This document shows positions 34,599 to 44,627 of a stretch of DNA of 64,000 nt, one piece after another (the stretch's first letter is position 1; every line of letters starts with the position of its first letter). The notes beneath the pieces are model-generated. The model searched no databases, had not been told where the DNA came from, and saw only the letters and a program-made list of their open reading frames with translations. The translations under genes and the position numbers were made by a program. The stretch spans positions 1 through 64,000 of the forward strand of contig JALHMQ010000006.1 of NCBI GenBank assembly GCA_022843955.1. Reading direction: 5' to 3'. This DNA is from Burkholderiaceae bacterium. Its GTDB lineage: Bacteria > Pseudomonadota > Gammaproteobacteria > Burkholderiales > Burkholderiaceae_F.

Positions 34599-35128
34599 CA
34601 CTTCAGTTTCCCCTTGCCTTTGAGCAGTTCCGCGGCCCGAGCGCGCTCGCTGTCACTGAGCGGCGCCTGAACCGGAATGGTCTTGCGCGCGCGCACGACG
34701 CGCCACGCGACGATCACACCGATCAGCAACAGCAGCATCGGCCCGTACCAGAGCAGCAGCGTGGAGGCCTTCACCGGCGGGCTGTACAGCACGAAGTCGC
34801 CGTAGCGCGTGGTCATGAAATCGATGATCTCGCGGTCCGACCTGCCTTCGGCCACCTGCTGGCGGACCTGGTTACGCAGGTCCACCGCGAGGCCGGCATC
34901 GGACTCGGCAATGGATTGGTTCTGGCACACGAGGCAGCGCAGCTTGAGCGACAGCTCATATTCCCGCTTGGACGCGATCGGATCGTCGAGCGTGGGTTGC
35001 GCCACCCCGGCAGCGGGTGCCGTGGCAGGGCTGGTCGGGCCGGCCGGCGCACCTTGCGGCAGGGCCGGCAACGCCAGCAGGACGCCCGTGATCAACAGGG
35101 CCGCATGAAGGATGGAACGGACGCTCAT
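34598..35128 (-). CDS. ccmH: CcmH, apocytochrome c thiol oxidoreductase
   Basis: CcmH keeps the CXXCH cysteines of apocytochrome c reduced for ligation. The 176-residue product has a signal peptide, the redox motif LRCLVCQNQSIAESDA near residue 64 and a C-terminal helix (LLLWYGPMLLLLIGVIVAW). Between signal and core there is a proline/alanine-rich insert (about 26-44). It overlaps ccmG by ATGA and ccmI by TGATG, so translation is coupled. Confidence 0.94.
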   Translation of the reverse strand: MSVRSILHAALLITGVLLALPALPQGAPAGPTSPATAPAAGVAQPTLDDPIASKREYELSLKLRCLVCQNQSIAESDAGLAVDLRNQVRQQVAEGRSDREIIDFMTTRYGDFVLYSPPVKASTLLLWYGPMLLLLIGVIVAWRVVRARKTIPVQAPLSDSERARAAELLKGKGKLK

Positions 35129-35661
35129 GATTTCGCCTGCAGTTCGCGCACCAGCGGAATGATCTTCTTCTGCATGGCTTCGGGCGTGACCGGGCCGATG
35201 TGCTTGTGGCGGATGACGCCCTGCTTGTCGATGATGAACGTCTCCGGCACGCCGTACACGCCGAAATCGAGCCCGACGCGGCCGTCGCCGTCGACCACGG
35301 TGAACTGGTAAGGATCGCCCAGTTCACCCAACCAGCGCCGCGCGTTGGTTGGCTCATCCTTGTAGTTGAGGCCGATGATCGGGACGATCTTCTGTTTTGC
35401 CAGCTGGTTGAACAGCGGATGCTCGACGCGACACGGCGTGCACCAGCTGGCCCAGACATTGAACACCCACACCTGCCCGAGCATGTCCTTGCTCGAGAAG
35501 GCAACGTCCGATTGAAGCTTCTGCAGTTCGAACTGCGGTGCCGGCTTGCCGATCAGCGGCGACGGCACCTCGCGAGGATTCAGGAACAGACCGCGATACA
35601 GGAACACCGCCAGCAGCAAGAAGGCGAACAGCGGCAGGAGGAACAGAACAATTCGTTTCAT
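35125..35661 (-). CDS. ccmG: CcmG/DsbE, periplasmic thioredoxin for cytochrome maturation
   Basis: CcmG reduces CcmH or apocytochrome. The 178-residue product has an uncleaved N-terminal helix (IVLFLLPLFAFLLLAVFLY), the thioredoxin active site ASWCTPCRVEHP near residue 73 and the cis-Pro motif YGVPETFII. ATG 35661 gives the family start MKRIVLFLLP. It follows ccmF by 82 bp. Confidence 0.95.
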   Translation of the reverse strand: MKRIVLFLLPLFAFLLLAVFLYRGLFLNPREVPSPLIGKPAPQFELQKLQSDVAFSSKDMLGQVWVFNVWASWCTPCRVEHPLFNQLAKQKIVPIIGLNYKDEPTNARRWLGELGDPYQFTVVDGDGRVGLDFGVYGVPETFIIDKQGVIRHKHIGPVTPEAMQKKIIPLVRELQAKS

Positions 35662-35743
35662 GTCAGTCCGGAGGATCGGGGCTCGATTCGAGTGGCGGCC
35701 TGCTGTCAGCAGGCCGCCGCCTCGGCGGGCGCGGCAAAGACGA

Positions 35744-37753
35744 TCACGCCGCCGCCTGCTTGGGACCGCGACTGGCGTCGCCGAGTTCTTCCCTGCGCGC
35801 CAACGCCCGGTAGCGGCGGTCAGACATCGCGACAAAACCACCGAGCGCCATCAGCACGCAGCCACCCCAGATCCAGGTCACAAACGGCTTGTAGTAGATG
35901 CGCGCCGTCCAGGCACCGCCGCCCACCGGCTCGCCCAGTGACACATAGACGTCGCCGGTGATGCTGCTGCGGATCGCGGCCTCGGTCATCGGCATCTCCG
36001 ATGCACGCGCGAAGAAGACGCGCTTTTCCGGCTCGAGCGTGTCGATCACGCGCCCCCTGTGCGACAGCGTGAAATTGCCCTGCGCAGCGCGATAGTTGGG
36101 GCCCTCGATTTCCGTGACGCCGTTGAACTTGAAGGTGTACTCGTCGACGGTGATTACCTCGCCCGGGGAGATCTTCACGTCGCGTTCCACCTCGTAGCTG
36201 CGTACCGAGGTGACGCCGACGATGAACACCGCGATCCCCAGGTGCGCGAGGATCATCCCCCACCAGCCGCGCGGCTGCGCCTGTAGCTTCGCCGCCATGC
36301 TCCCTGGCGCATGGCGGATCTGGCGCCGGATCATCTCGAGCGTGGTGACAGCGATCCACGCCGCCATCCAGTAGCCAAAGGCGGCCATCGGCGTCCAGCT
36401 CAGTCGCTCGGGGTCATCGGCCACGGCCACGAACGGCAGCGTCACACCCAGGATCAACGAGATCGCCAGCGCCCACTTGAGCCGCGTCCACAGATCGGGC
36501 AGTTCGGCGCTCTTCCAGCGGGCGATCGGCCCCACACCCATCAGGAACACCAATGGCGCCATCACCGGCACGAACACCGCATCGAAGTACGGCGGACCCA
36601 CCGAGATCTTGCCCATGCCGAGCGCATCGAGGAACAGCGGATACAGCGTGCCGAGCAGCACCGTGCCGGTCGCCACCGCGAACAGCACATTGTTGCCGAG
36701 CAGTAGCGATTCACGCGACAGGCCCTCGAAGCGGCCACCGAGACCGATGCTCGGGGCGCGCCAGGCGAACAGCGCCAGCGACGAGCCGATCACCAGCACC
36801 AGGAAGATCAGGATGAACACGCCGCGCGCCGGATCGGTGGCAAACGCGTGCACGCTGGTCAGCACACCCGAGCGGACCAGGAAGGTGCCCAGCAGCGACG
36901 TCGAGAAGGCGAAGATCGCCAACAGCACCGTCCAGGCCTTGAAGGTGCCACGCTTTTCTGTCACGGCGAGCGAATGAATCAGCGCGGTGCCGATCAGCCA
37001 GGGTACGAAGGACGCGTTCTCGACCGGATCCCAGAACCACCAGCCGCCCCAGCCGAGTTCGTAGTACGCCCACCAGGAGCCCAGCGCGATACCCAGCGTC
37101 AGGAAGCACCAGGCCACCGTGGTCCACGGCCGCGACCAGCGCGCCCAGGCGGCGTCGAGCTTGCCGCCGAGCAGCGCGGCAATGGCGAAGGAGAAAGCGA
37201 CCGAGAAGCCGACATAGCCCATGTAGAGCAACGGCGGGTGGAACACCATGCCCGGGTCCTGCAGCAGCGGGTTCAGGTCCTGCCCCTCGACGGCTGCCGG
37301 GAACATGCGGTCGAACGGGTCGGAGGTGGCCAGCATGAAGGTGATGAAACCGATGGACACCAGCCCCATCACACCGAGCACGCGCGCCACCATTTCCTCA
37401 GGCAGATGGCGACTGAAGATTGCCACCGCCAGGCCCCAGCCCGCCAGCATCAGGACCCACAGCAGCAGCGAGCCTTCGTGCGAGCCCCAGGAGGCGGCGA
37501 CCTTGTACTGCACAGGGAGCAAGGTGTTGCTGTTGGTCGCCACGTTGATCACCGAGAAGTCACTGGTGACGAACGAATAGACCAGGCAGCCCCAGGCGAA
37601 AGCAACGAAGAACGCCTGGCCGAACGCGGCGGGTCGCGCCACCGCCATCCATTCACGCCTTCCCTTGGCGGCGCCGATGATCGGCAGCGTGCCCTGCACG
37701 ACTGCCAGCAGCAGCGCCAGGATCATGGCGAAGTGACCGAGTTCTGGAATCAT
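35744..37753 (-). CDS. ccmF: CcmF, cytochrome c heme ligase core
   Basis: CcmF accepts heme from holo-CcmE and attaches it to apocytochrome c. The 669-residue membrane protein has about fifteen helices, the tryptophan-rich motif GWGGWWFWDPVENASF near residue 235 and the P-His regions (SHEGSLLLWV, FHPPLLYMGYVG). Length equals the family. The 203-bp gap to ccmE upstream shows nothing recognised. Confidence 0.96.
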   Translation of the reverse strand: MIPELGHFAMILALLLAVVQGTLPIIGAAKGRREWMAVARPAAFGQAFFVAFAWGCLVYSFVTSDFSVINVATNSNTLLPVQYKVAASWGSHEGSLLLWVLMLAGWGLAVAIFSRHLPEEMVARVLGVMGLVSIGFITFMLATSDPFDRMFPAAVEGQDLNPLLQDPGMVFHPPLLYMGYVGFSVAFSFAIAALLGGKLDAAWARWSRPWTTVAWCFLTLGIALGSWWAYYELGWGGWWFWDPVENASFVPWLIGTALIHSLAVTEKRGTFKAWTVLLAIFAFSTSLLGTFLVRSGVLTSVHAFATDPARGVFILIFLVLVIGSSLALFAWRAPSIGLGGRFEGLSRESLLLGNNVLFAVATGTVLLGTLYPLFLDALGMGKISVGPPYFDAVFVPVMAPLVFLMGVGPIARWKSAELPDLWTRLKWALAISLILGVTLPFVAVADDPERLSWTPMAAFGYWMAAWIAVTTLEMIRRQIRHAPGSMAAKLQAQPRGWWGMILAHLGIAVFIVGVTSVRSYEVERDVKISPGEVITVDEYTFKFNGVTEIEGPNYRAAQGNFTLSHRGRVIDTLEPEKRVFFARASEMPMTEAAIRSSITGDVYVSLGEPVGGGAWTARIYYKPFVTWIWGGCVLMALGGFVAMSDRRYRALARREELGDASRGPKQAAA

Positions 37754-37956
37754 CGAAGGGTGCTTTCCGTAGACGTGGTTGATGCACTTGATAGACGCCG
37801 CCGGTCAGTGGACCGACGTCTCACAAAACGCTCAGCGCGAATCGAGCGGAGCGAAGCCTCGTCTCGCTCATGCGAGACCGCTCGCCCGCCCTTGCACTTG
37901 GCCGACGGCGCAACACGGAACAATCGAGTCGTCATGCGCCCCAGCCAACGCGCCGA

Positions 37957-38442
37957 TCAGTTGCTCGTCGGCTTGCCGGTGACCTGCGCATTGGCCGGCA
38001 CCTGCAGCGTCTTGCCCGCCTTGTGCGCCTGCTCGACCGCGTGCGCAGCCTCGGGCGGCATGTAGTTCTCGTCGTGCTTGGCCAGCACCTCGGACGCGCG
38101 GAAGACACCGTCTTGGCCGAGTTTGCCGTTGGCAACCACCCCCTGGCCCTCGCGGAACAGGTCGGGCAGGATGCCTTGGTAGCTGACGTTGATGACATGC
38201 GCGGTGTCGGTGACCTTGAAGCTCACCATCACGCCGTCGCGCTTGACGCTGCCTTCCTCCACCAGTCCGCCGATGCGGAACGTGCGGTCCTTGGGCGCCT
38301 TGGCGGCCGCCACATCGGACGGCGAAAAGAAGAACACCAGGTTCTCCTGAAACGCGGACAGGATGAGCGTCGTGGCCACGCCGAGAACGGCGACGCCGCC
38401 GACGATCAGGGCCAGGCGCTTGTGACGCGGTTTCATTGCCAT
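37957..38442 (-). CDS. ccmE: CcmE, periplasmic heme chaperone
   Basis: CcmE binds heme covalently through a histidine and passes it to CcmF. The 161-residue product has an N-terminal helix ([19 protein letters not shown]) and the heme-binding motif [13 protein letters not shown] near residue 122. ATG 38442 follows GGGAG; a second ATG two codons later is possible. It starts 1 bp after the ccmD stop. Confidence 0.95.
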   Translation of the reverse strand: MAMKPRHKRLALIVGGVAVLGVATTLILSAFQENLVFFFSPSDVAAAKAPKDRTFRIGGLVEEGSVKRDGVMVSFKVTDTAHVINVSYQGILPDLFREGQGVVANGKLGQDGVFRASEVLAKHDENYMPPEAAHAVEQAHKAGKTLQVPANAQVTGKPTSN

Positions 38443-38443
38443 T

Positions 38444-38626
38444 TCAGACTCCCTTGCTGACGCCGCGATCGGCGAAATTGCGTGCCTCGGCAAGCGCACG
38501 GCGACGACGGCCGCGCACGAGCACGATCTCGGCCACGATCACCGCGGCACACACCAGGTACGCCCCCCACACAAAGAAGCCGTAGCCACCCATGTTGAGG
38601 AAATTCTCGACACTACCCCATTGCAT
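38444..38626 (-). CDS. ccmD: CcmD, heme exporter small subunit
   Basis: The 60-residue product has one helix ([20 protein letters not shown]) and a basic tail ([13 protein letters not shown]). It matches CcmD, which helps release holo-CcmE from CcmABC. It lies between ccmC and ccmE in the standard order. Confidence 0.92.
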   Translation of the reverse strand: MQWGSVENFLNMGGYGFFVWGAYLVCAAVIVAEIVLVRGRRRRALAEARNFADRGVSKGV

Positions 38627-38656
38627 CTTGCTTACCTCGAGGAACCGGATTTCGTT

Positions 38657-39418
38657 TCAGCCGCGCGGTGCGCGTACCAGGTCGGTGACCCACTGTGCGC
38701 GCTTCTCGCGCTCGAGGATCAGGGCACGCACCCGCAGCAGCACCATGCCAATCGCATACGCCCAGAACGCGAACACCATGACCATCAAGCCGGTGAGCAT
38801 GATGTCGGCCATTGATGAGCCGCCGGGCTTGATGCTGGCGCCCTGGTGCAGCGTGTTCCACCACTTGACCGAAAAATAGATGATCGGCACGTTGACCACG
38901 CCGACCAGCGCCAGCACGGCGGAGGCCTTGTCGGCCCGGCGCGGATCGTCGATGGCGGCCTGCAATGCCATGTAGCCGAAGTAGAGGAACAGCAGGATCA
39001 GCGTCGACGTCAGCCGTGCATCCCACACCCAGTAGGCGCCCCAGGTCGGCCGGCCCCACAGGGCACCGGTCCACAGCGAAACGAACGCCATGATCGCCCC
39101 GGTCGGCGCAATTGCGCTGGCCATGATCGATGACAGCCGCGTGTTGAACGCCAGGCCGATGCCTGCCCAGAACGCCATGACGAGATACAGGAACATCGCC
39201 ATCCAAGCCGATGGCACGTGGATGAAGATGATCCGGTACGAGTCACCCTGCTGCGCATCGACCGGCGCAACGAAGAAACCGATATACAGGCCGATCGCGG
39301 CCAGCAGGCCGCCGATCGCCAGAAACCAGGGCGCGAGCTTGCCCGCGAGCGGGTAGAACAGGTGCGGCGCGCTGTAGCGGAACAGGCTGAAGCCCGCGGG
39401 TGCGGCGACGGAGTTCAT
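38657..39418 (-). CDS. ccmC: CcmC, heme-handling membrane protein
   Basis: CcmC loads heme onto CcmE. The 253-residue product has six helices, the tryptophan-rich motif WGAYWVWDARLTS near residue 128 and flanking periplasmic histidines (FIHVPSAWMAM, WWNTLHQGASI). Upstream, the 241-bp gap to ccmB holds three degenerate repeats of CGGTTG type (39437-39475) but no gene. Confidence 0.95.
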   Translation of the reverse strand: MNSVAAPAGFSLFRYSAPHLFYPLAGKLAPWFLAIGGLLAAIGLYIGFFVAPVDAQQGDSYRIIFIHVPSAWMAMFLYLVMAFWAGIGLAFNTRLSSIMASAIAPTGAIMAFVSLWTGALWGRPTWGAYWVWDARLTSTLILLFLYFGYMALQAAIDDPRRADKASAVLALVGVVNVPIIYFSVKWWNTLHQGASIKPGGSSMADIMLTGLMVMVFAFWAYAIGMVLLRVRALILEREKRAQWVTDLVRAPRG

Positions 39419-39660
39419 GGGTCAGGGTGCAGTCGAGAGTCGGTTGCAAAGACGGTTGTGAGAGCGGTTGCGAATGTCGCGTCCGGGCCGGATTGTCCTC
39501 GTTGGCGCGGGACTGTAACGGCGTCCGTTACCGGATCCTTGACTTCTGTCAGCCCCGCCTGCTCAACCCGGGGAAGTACGAGGGAAACGCTGTGCCCTCC
39601 GCGCGGCGCCAACGGGCCGACCTTGGACCCGCCTCGGCACGAAACATTCCGCGACCCGGG

Positions 39661-40338
39661 TTACTCCATTGAAATTCGCAGTGCAGCGCCCACGGCCCAG
39701 GGCGCCAGCACCGCCGCTCCGAGCGACAAGGCGCCCAGTAGCAGCAGATGGCCTTGCGGCGAGATGCCGCCGGCCGTCGCCTCGACGGCGCCAGCTCCAA
39801 AAATCAGCACCGGCACGTAAAGCGGCAAGACCAGCAGGGTTATCAGCACGCCGCCGCCGCGCAAGCCCAGCGTCAGCGCCGCGCCCACTGCGCCGATCAG
39901 CGACAGCGCGGGCGTGCCCAGAAGCAGCGACACCACCATGATGCCGATGCTGTCGGCATGCAGGTCGAACATGATCCCGAGCAGCACCGACATGACGGTG
40001 ATGGGCAGGCCGGTCACCAGCCAATGCGACGCGCACTTGGCCAGCACGATCAGCACCAGCGGTTCGCCGGTCAGCAGCATCTGCTCGAGGGTGCCGTCGG
40101 CATGGTCATTGGCGAACAGACGCCCGAAGGACAGCAGGGCCGCCAGCAGCGCGGCCACCCAGATGATGCCGGGGGCAATGCGGCGCAGGGTGTCGGTTTC
40201 CGGTCCGACGCCGAGCGGCACCATGGTGACGACCACCAGGAAGAACAGCAGCGTATTGGTCACGTCGGCGCGCTGCCGCGCCGCCAACAGCAGGTCGCGC
40301 CGAAGCACGGTGCCGATGGTCCCGATCATGCCGCTCAC
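39661..40338 (-). CDS. ccmB: CcmB, heme exporter permease
   Basis: The 225-residue membrane protein with six helices matches CcmB (LLLAARQRADVTNTLLFFLVVV, LFANDHADGTLEQ, LAKCASHWLVTGLP). The start is taken at GTG 40338, overlapping the ccmA stop as GTGA; ATG 40329 is possible. With CcmA it forms the ABC unit that powers release of heme-loaded CcmE. Confidence 0.94.
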   Translation of the reverse strand: MSGMIGTIGTVLRRDLLLAARQRADVTNTLLFFLVVVTMVPLGVGPETDTLRRIAPGIIWVAALLAALLSFGRLFANDHADGTLEQMLLTGEPLVLIVLAKCASHWLVTGLPITVMSVLLGIMFDLHADSIGIMVVSLLLGTPALSLIGAVGAALTLGLRGGGVLITLLVLPLYVPVLIFGAGAVEATAGGISPQGHLLLLGALSLGAAVLAPWAVGAALRISME

Positions 40339-40967
40339 GCCGTCGCCTCCACGGCCTTCAGATCGAGCCGCTTGACCGAGCCTGGCAAGGGGACATCCTG
40401 ATGGGTGGTCAGCACGACGATGCCATCGCGCTTGAGATGGTCGCCGATCAAGCCCGACAGCACGCCCACGCCGCGCACGTCCAACGCGGTGAACGGTTCA
40501 TCGAGGATCCATAGCGGCGCCTCCTTGGCGAAGAACAGGCGCGCCAGGGCGACGCGCCGCTTCTGCCCCTGGGAGAGCGACCGTGCCAGAGACGACTCGA
40601 AGCCGCCGAGGCCAAGTGCTGCCAGCGCCGCCGCCGCTTCGGCCAGTGACCCGCTACGGCCGGCGATACCAGCGGCAAAGTGCACGTTCTCCAGCGCCGA
40701 CAGATCGTCCTTGACGCCGTTCAGGTGGCCCACGTAGGCGAGCGCCGACCAGAACTCCTCGCGCAGTGTGCGGGTGCTGGTGCCTTTCCAGCGAACGTCG
40801 CCGGCGGTCGGGCTCATCAGGCCGCACAGGATGCGCAGCAGGCTCGTCTTGCCGGCGCCATTTTCGCCGGCGATATGCAGGCAGGTGCCGGCATCGACGC
40901 GGAACGTGAGGCCGCGAAACAGCAGCCTTTCGCCACGAACGCACTCCAGATCGATCGTTTCGAACAT
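40335..40967 (-). CDS. ccmA: CcmA, cytochrome c maturation ATPase
   Basis: The 210-residue ABC ATPase has Walker A GENGAGKTSLL near residue 35, signature SLSQGQKRRVALAR near 130 and Walker B LWILDEPFTALD near 152. It leads the nine-gene ccm operon. The 300-bp space between it and the mtrB stop must contain the ccm promoter; no FNR palindrome was found there. Confidence 0.95.
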   Translation of the reverse strand: MFETIDLECVRGERLLFRGLTFRVDAGTCLHIAGENGAGKTSLLRILCGLMSPTAGDVRWKGTSTRTLREEFWSALAYVGHLNGVKDDLSALENVHFAAGIAGRSGSLAEAAAALAALGLGGFESSLARSLSQGQKRRVALARLFFAKEAPLWILDEPFTALDVRGVGVLSGLIGDHLKRDGIVVLTTHQDVPLPGSVKRLDLKAVEATA

Positions 40968-41267
40968 CGGACGAGAAGCGCGCTAGCGCGCGGTAAGCAA
41001 TCAGTGATGCCGGGCGAAAGGCATGGGGTGGTGACGCGAGGCCGCGTTCAGCGAGGCCTGCTTCAAAGCCACGCGCCAGGCAGACGCGGCAGCCCGTGTC
41101 AGAGCGGCGTACCTCGCGTGATCCCTGCCGCTCCCGTCAGCGGGCGCGGAAGGGTAAGCGAGGACTCCATCGATCGCAAGTTGCTGTTGCGGCGGCGTCT
41201 GCCCAGACTCGCAGCAGTCGGGCAGCGAGCCGCGCGCCCGCTGCCGGGCGCGCTCACCCATGCGCGC

Positions 41268-43457
41268 TCAACGCCAAGTGTAGGTGTACGTGATGCCGAG
41301 GAAGGTGACGTTCTGCAGCTGAAGTTGCGAGACCGTCGAGTTGTCGCTGTAGAGGAACGGCACGCCGCCGTAGCCGTAGCTCCAGTCGTCGTACTTGGCG
41401 CGCTGGTGAATCGCATCCAGCCGCAGCGCCGAGTTGTCGCTCAACGCATAGCGCCCATACAGGCGCAGCTCGGTGCGACGGAAGACGATGTCGGGCAACC
41501 CACCGCTGGCGGCCAGCAGCGCCGCGGAACTGGCGCCGGCACCCGGATCGAGCGATTGCGCGTAGACGTTCTTGTCGTTGATGAACGACAGGCCGCCGCC
41601 GACATCGATCGTCTCCGACGGCTTGCCGACGACGCCGAAACCTGCGCTCGTGCTCTTGTTGTCGAACGCCAGCACGTAGCCCGCCGGGCGCGCCTGGTTG
41701 AGCTTCTGGTTGCCCTGCGACAGGTAGCCGTTGAGGCTCCATTCTTCAGACAACACGTAGTTGGCATCGAGGCTGTAGAAACTCACCTTGGTGTCGCGCA
41801 GCGCATAGGCGGTCGGCGCGGTGTACTCGTCCTTGCCCTGCTCGGCGCTGATCTGCAGCGAGAAGCTCTCGGTCGCCTGCCAATTGCCGTTCAGGCGGAT
41901 CTTGTCGCGCTGACGGTCCATTTGCGTCGGCATGAATATCTCGTCACCGACAAATGGCGTGACGACCTCGATCACGCCGCGGCCCGTGTTCGACGGCCGC
42001 AGCCAGGCCGAGCCGTCGCGCTTGGCGCTGATGTAGGCGATCGAGCCGCTGAAATTGGTTGTCATCTGGCGGCGCAACTCGGCACGCCACGCGGTCTCGT
42101 CGGTGTCCTGTCGCAAGGCGCTGACGCCGCGCGAGGCGCTGGTGGCGGTGTACGACCCGCGGTCGATCGACTCCTGGTCGAAGCCCACGGTGGCCGCGTA
42201 GCTGCGGGCGAATCGATACGTGCCCTGCAGCTTGTTGCGCACGCGCACGTAGTCGAAGGCACGATTGGTGAAGAGCGCGGTGCCTTCGACGCCATAGTTG
42301 GCCAGCGGCGTCTTGTCTTCGCGGTCTTCGAACTTCGATTCGGCGATCACCGTCAGCTGCGGCAGCGGACGGGCCGACAGACCCAGTTGCGCAGTGGTCG
42401 TATTGACCTTGCCGTTCAGATTGGTCACACCGGCGGGGGCGCCGGTCAGGCCGGCGCCGGCGAAGTCCTGGTCCTGGCTGGCACGCGCATGCGCAACCTT
42501 GAAGGTGGCGCGAGAAGTCGGCGTGATGACGAAGTTGCCGCCCACATCGAATTGATGCACCTGGTTGTCCGGCGGCAGTGCGACCGGCTGCGTGAGGATG
42601 GTCTGCAGTCCGGCACTGAGCGGCAACGGCGCGCCGACCGGATTGTTGAGCGTGGCCGGCACACCCGGATTGAGCGAGCCGTTCGAGTTGCTGTAGAACG
42701 AGCCGTAGTAGCCGCCATTGAGCCGTAGGCGCGCGCCGGCGTAGGTCAGGCGAGTTTCGACCTGGCTGTGGTTGGAGTTGATCGGCTCGGGAACCGCGAG
42801 CACGGCAAAGCCGGTACTGGTCGCGGTGGTCGGCCCGCAGGCCGGAGCGACCGTCGACGGACAGGTGATGCCGAGGCCGAACAGGCGCGAGCCGTCCTTG
42901 TTCTCGCTCTTGGCGTCGAGCGACAGTTCGAGCGTGGAGGTGATCCACTTGGCTGCGCCGAGACCGATCGCCTTGCGCTTGGTCTCGAGGTCGAAGTTGG
43001 GACCGGTGCCGGGCACGCCGCCCCAGTATTGCAGCTGCGGGGTCGTGGTCCCGAGGCCGATGCCGACACTGTTGAGCGTGTAGGGATCGCGTCGTACCAG
43101 TTCGCCATAGCTAGCCGCCAGCCGCCAGTTGCCCTGCTTGGCCCAGAGCAGTCCCAGCTCGCGCGTATCCATTGCGAGATTGCTGCCGTAGAACTCCACC
43201 AGCGACCCGGTGGCGTTGTTGCGGCGGATGTAGTCGACGCCGAGCAGGCCATAGGCCTTGCTGTCGCGCATGCCGTTGTACTGGCCGAAGAGCGCGCGAT
43301 CTGCGGCGTCTCCAGTGACGCCGGCGGCACCGGCAGTCACCGAAATCTCGGCGATCTGCGCTTCTTCGTCTTCAGCCTGAGCCGGGCCGAAGGCCGAGAG
43401 AACCGCGACAGCAACAGCGGTCGGGGCAAAACGGAACTGCCGAACAAACGAGTTCAT
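41268..43457 (-). CDS. mtrB: MtrB/PioB-family decaheme-associated outer-membrane barrel
   Basis: MtrB-type proteins form a 26-strand barrel that sheathes a decaheme cytochrome and so carries electrons through the outer membrane. The 729-residue product has a signal peptide (cut at AQAED, residue 28), strand-rich sequence throughout and the C-terminal signature ITYTYTW-R. Typical blocks are YNGMRDSKAYGLLGVDYIRR and ELGLLWAKQGNWRLAASYGEL. The N-terminal CXXC found in Shewanella MtrB is absent; the only cysteines are CPSTVAPAC near residue 203. It follows the decaheme gene by 15 bp. Confidence 0.92.
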   Translation of the reverse strand: MNSFVRQFRFAPTAVAVAVLSAFGPAQAEDEEAQIAEISVTAGAAGVTGDAADRALFGQYNGMRDSKAYGLLGVDYIRRNNATGSLVEFYGSNLAMDTRELGLLWAKQGNWRLAASYGELVRRDPYTLNSVGIGLGTTTPQLQYWGGVPGTGPNFDLETKRKAIGLGAAKWITSTLELSLDAKSENKDGSRLFGLGITCPSTVAPACGPTTATSTGFAVLAVPEPINSNHSQVETRLTYAGARLRLNGGYYGSFYSNSNGSLNPGVPATLNNPVGAPLPLSAGLQTILTQPVALPPDNQVHQFDVGGNFVITPTSRATFKVAHARASQDQDFAGAGLTGAPAGVTNLNGKVNTTTAQLGLSARPLPQLTVIAESKFEDREDKTPLANYGVEGTALFTNRAFDYVRVRNKLQGTYRFARSYAATVGFDQESIDRGSYTATSASRGVSALRQDTDETAWRAELRRQMTTNFSGSIAYISAKRDGSAWLRPSNTGRGVIEVVTPFVGDEIFMPTQMDRQRDKIRLNGNWQATESFSLQISAEQGKDEYTAPTAYALRDTKVSFYSLDANYVLSEEWSLNGYLSQGNQKLNQARPAGYVLAFDNKSTSAGFGVVGKPSETIDVGGGLSFINDKNVYAQSLDPGAGASSAALLAASGGLPDIVFRRTELRLYGRYALSDNSALRLDAIHQRAKYDDWSYGYGGVPFLYSDNSTVSQLQLQNVTFLGITYTYTWR

Positions 43458-43472
43458 TGTCGCGCTCCAGTC

Positions 43473-44429
43473 TCAGCGGAACAGGTAATGGGGCGTCGGA
43501 TTGGAGGCCGCCGGGTTGTTCGAGCCGTGGACCTGCGTATGGCAGTTCATGCAGCTGCGACCCTGCCAGATGTTGACGGTGTTCTTGCCCGACGACGTGC
43601 CCGTGACGGCAGAAGAGCCCTGACCGGCCGCAGCGGGCGGGAACACGCCGGGCCGGCCACCCAGCGCACCAATCTCGCCGGCGACATGGGGCGTATGGCA
43701 CTGGTTGCATAGGATCGGCGCACGCGCCTTGAGCATGCCCGGCACGACGCTGCCATGCGGGTTGTGGCAGATCGCGCAGTCCTCGGTGACGGGCTCGTGG
43801 GCGTGAACGAACGGGCCGCGCTTTTCGGCGTGGCAGGTGAAGCAGGTGTCGTTGGTCGAGTCGCGCTTGGCAAGCTTGGGTCCGATCGAGCCATGCGCGT
43901 TATGGCAGTCCGAACAGCTCATCTTGCCTTCGGCCAGCGGATGGCGCGACGGCCGGTTGGCCTCGGTACGCTGCTGCTTGTGGCAGGCATAGCAGACATC
44001 GGCCTCGGTCGCCTTCGCGAGCACCTTGTCTTTGTTGACGTGGATCTGGTGACAGCCGCCGCAGGAGACATCCGAGGCCGGATGCGCGCTGGTGGCCCAG
44101 TGACTGCGCTTGGCGTCCTTCTCGTGGCAGCTCAGGCATACGCCGCTGGCCGCGCTGGCCTCCAGCGCCTGCTCGCCCTCGAAGCTGCGGTCGACCTTGG
44201 CGGCGCGCGGCTTGGCGGCATGGGCGGTACTCGGACCATGACAAGACACGCAGGTCGGCGCCCGAGCATCGCCGGCCACGGCATGCGCGGTCCGGTTCAT
44301 CTTTTCCAGATCCTCTTCATGGCACTTCATGCACCGCTTGGACGCCTCGGCATCCATCGCCGCCGACGCACTGCCCAGCAACCCGAACAGGCCAAGACAG
44401 ATGGCCGCCAATGCACGCTTGATCCGCAT
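43473..44429 (-). CDS. mtrA: Periplasmic decaheme cytochrome c, MtrA/DmsE family
   Basis: This family inserts into the MtrB barrel and relays electrons between periplasm and cell surface. The 318-residue product has a signal peptide (cut at ASAAM, residue 24) and ten heme sites: CMKCH, CVSCH, CLSCH, CGGCH, CYACH, CSDCH, CFTCH, CAICH, CNQCH and CMNCH. Length and spacing match MtrA/MtoA/PioA/DmsE. ATG 44429 follows a GGGG ribosome site. The direction of electron flow (metal reduction or iron oxidation) cannot be read from the sequence. Confidence 0.94.
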   Translation of the reverse strand: MRIKRALAAICLGLFGLLGSASAAMDAEASKRCMKCHEEDLEKMNRTAHAVAGDARAPTCVSCHGPSTAHAAKPRAAKVDRSFEGEQALEASAASGVCLSCHEKDAKRSHWATSAHPASDVSCGGCHQIHVNKDKVLAKATEADVCYACHKQQRTEANRPSRHPLAEGKMSCSDCHNAHGSIGPKLAKRDSTNDTCFTCHAEKRGPFVHAHEPVTEDCAICHNPHGSVVPGMLKARAPILCNQCHTPHVAGEIGALGGRPGVFPPAAAGQGSSAVTGTSSGKNTVNIWQGRSCMNCHTQVHGSNNPAASNPTPHYLFR

Positions 44430-44627
44430 TCGAATCCCCTCAAGAGCCTGACTTCGACAAGATCAAGCCACCGCAAGCGCGGCGCAGACCCCATCCGTGG
44501 CAATGATCGTTGTCGACAAGTTCGCTACCAGCCTGCACGCGCCTCGCGGCACACGGCCTGCTCCGGCACGTTCCTCAACCCAGCCGGTCCGGGGCGGTGA
44601 TCGCCGCCCCGTGCCTTGCTGGTCCAT

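Noticed and set aside
39437-39475. Three CGGTTG-containing repeats between ccmC and ccmB as an operator array
   Set aside because: Degenerate, irregular spacing and within an operon; no supporting motif.
44454-44467. TTCGACAAGATCAA as an FNR site before the MtrA-type gene
   Set aside because: Three mismatches in one half-site and only about 25 bp from the start codon.
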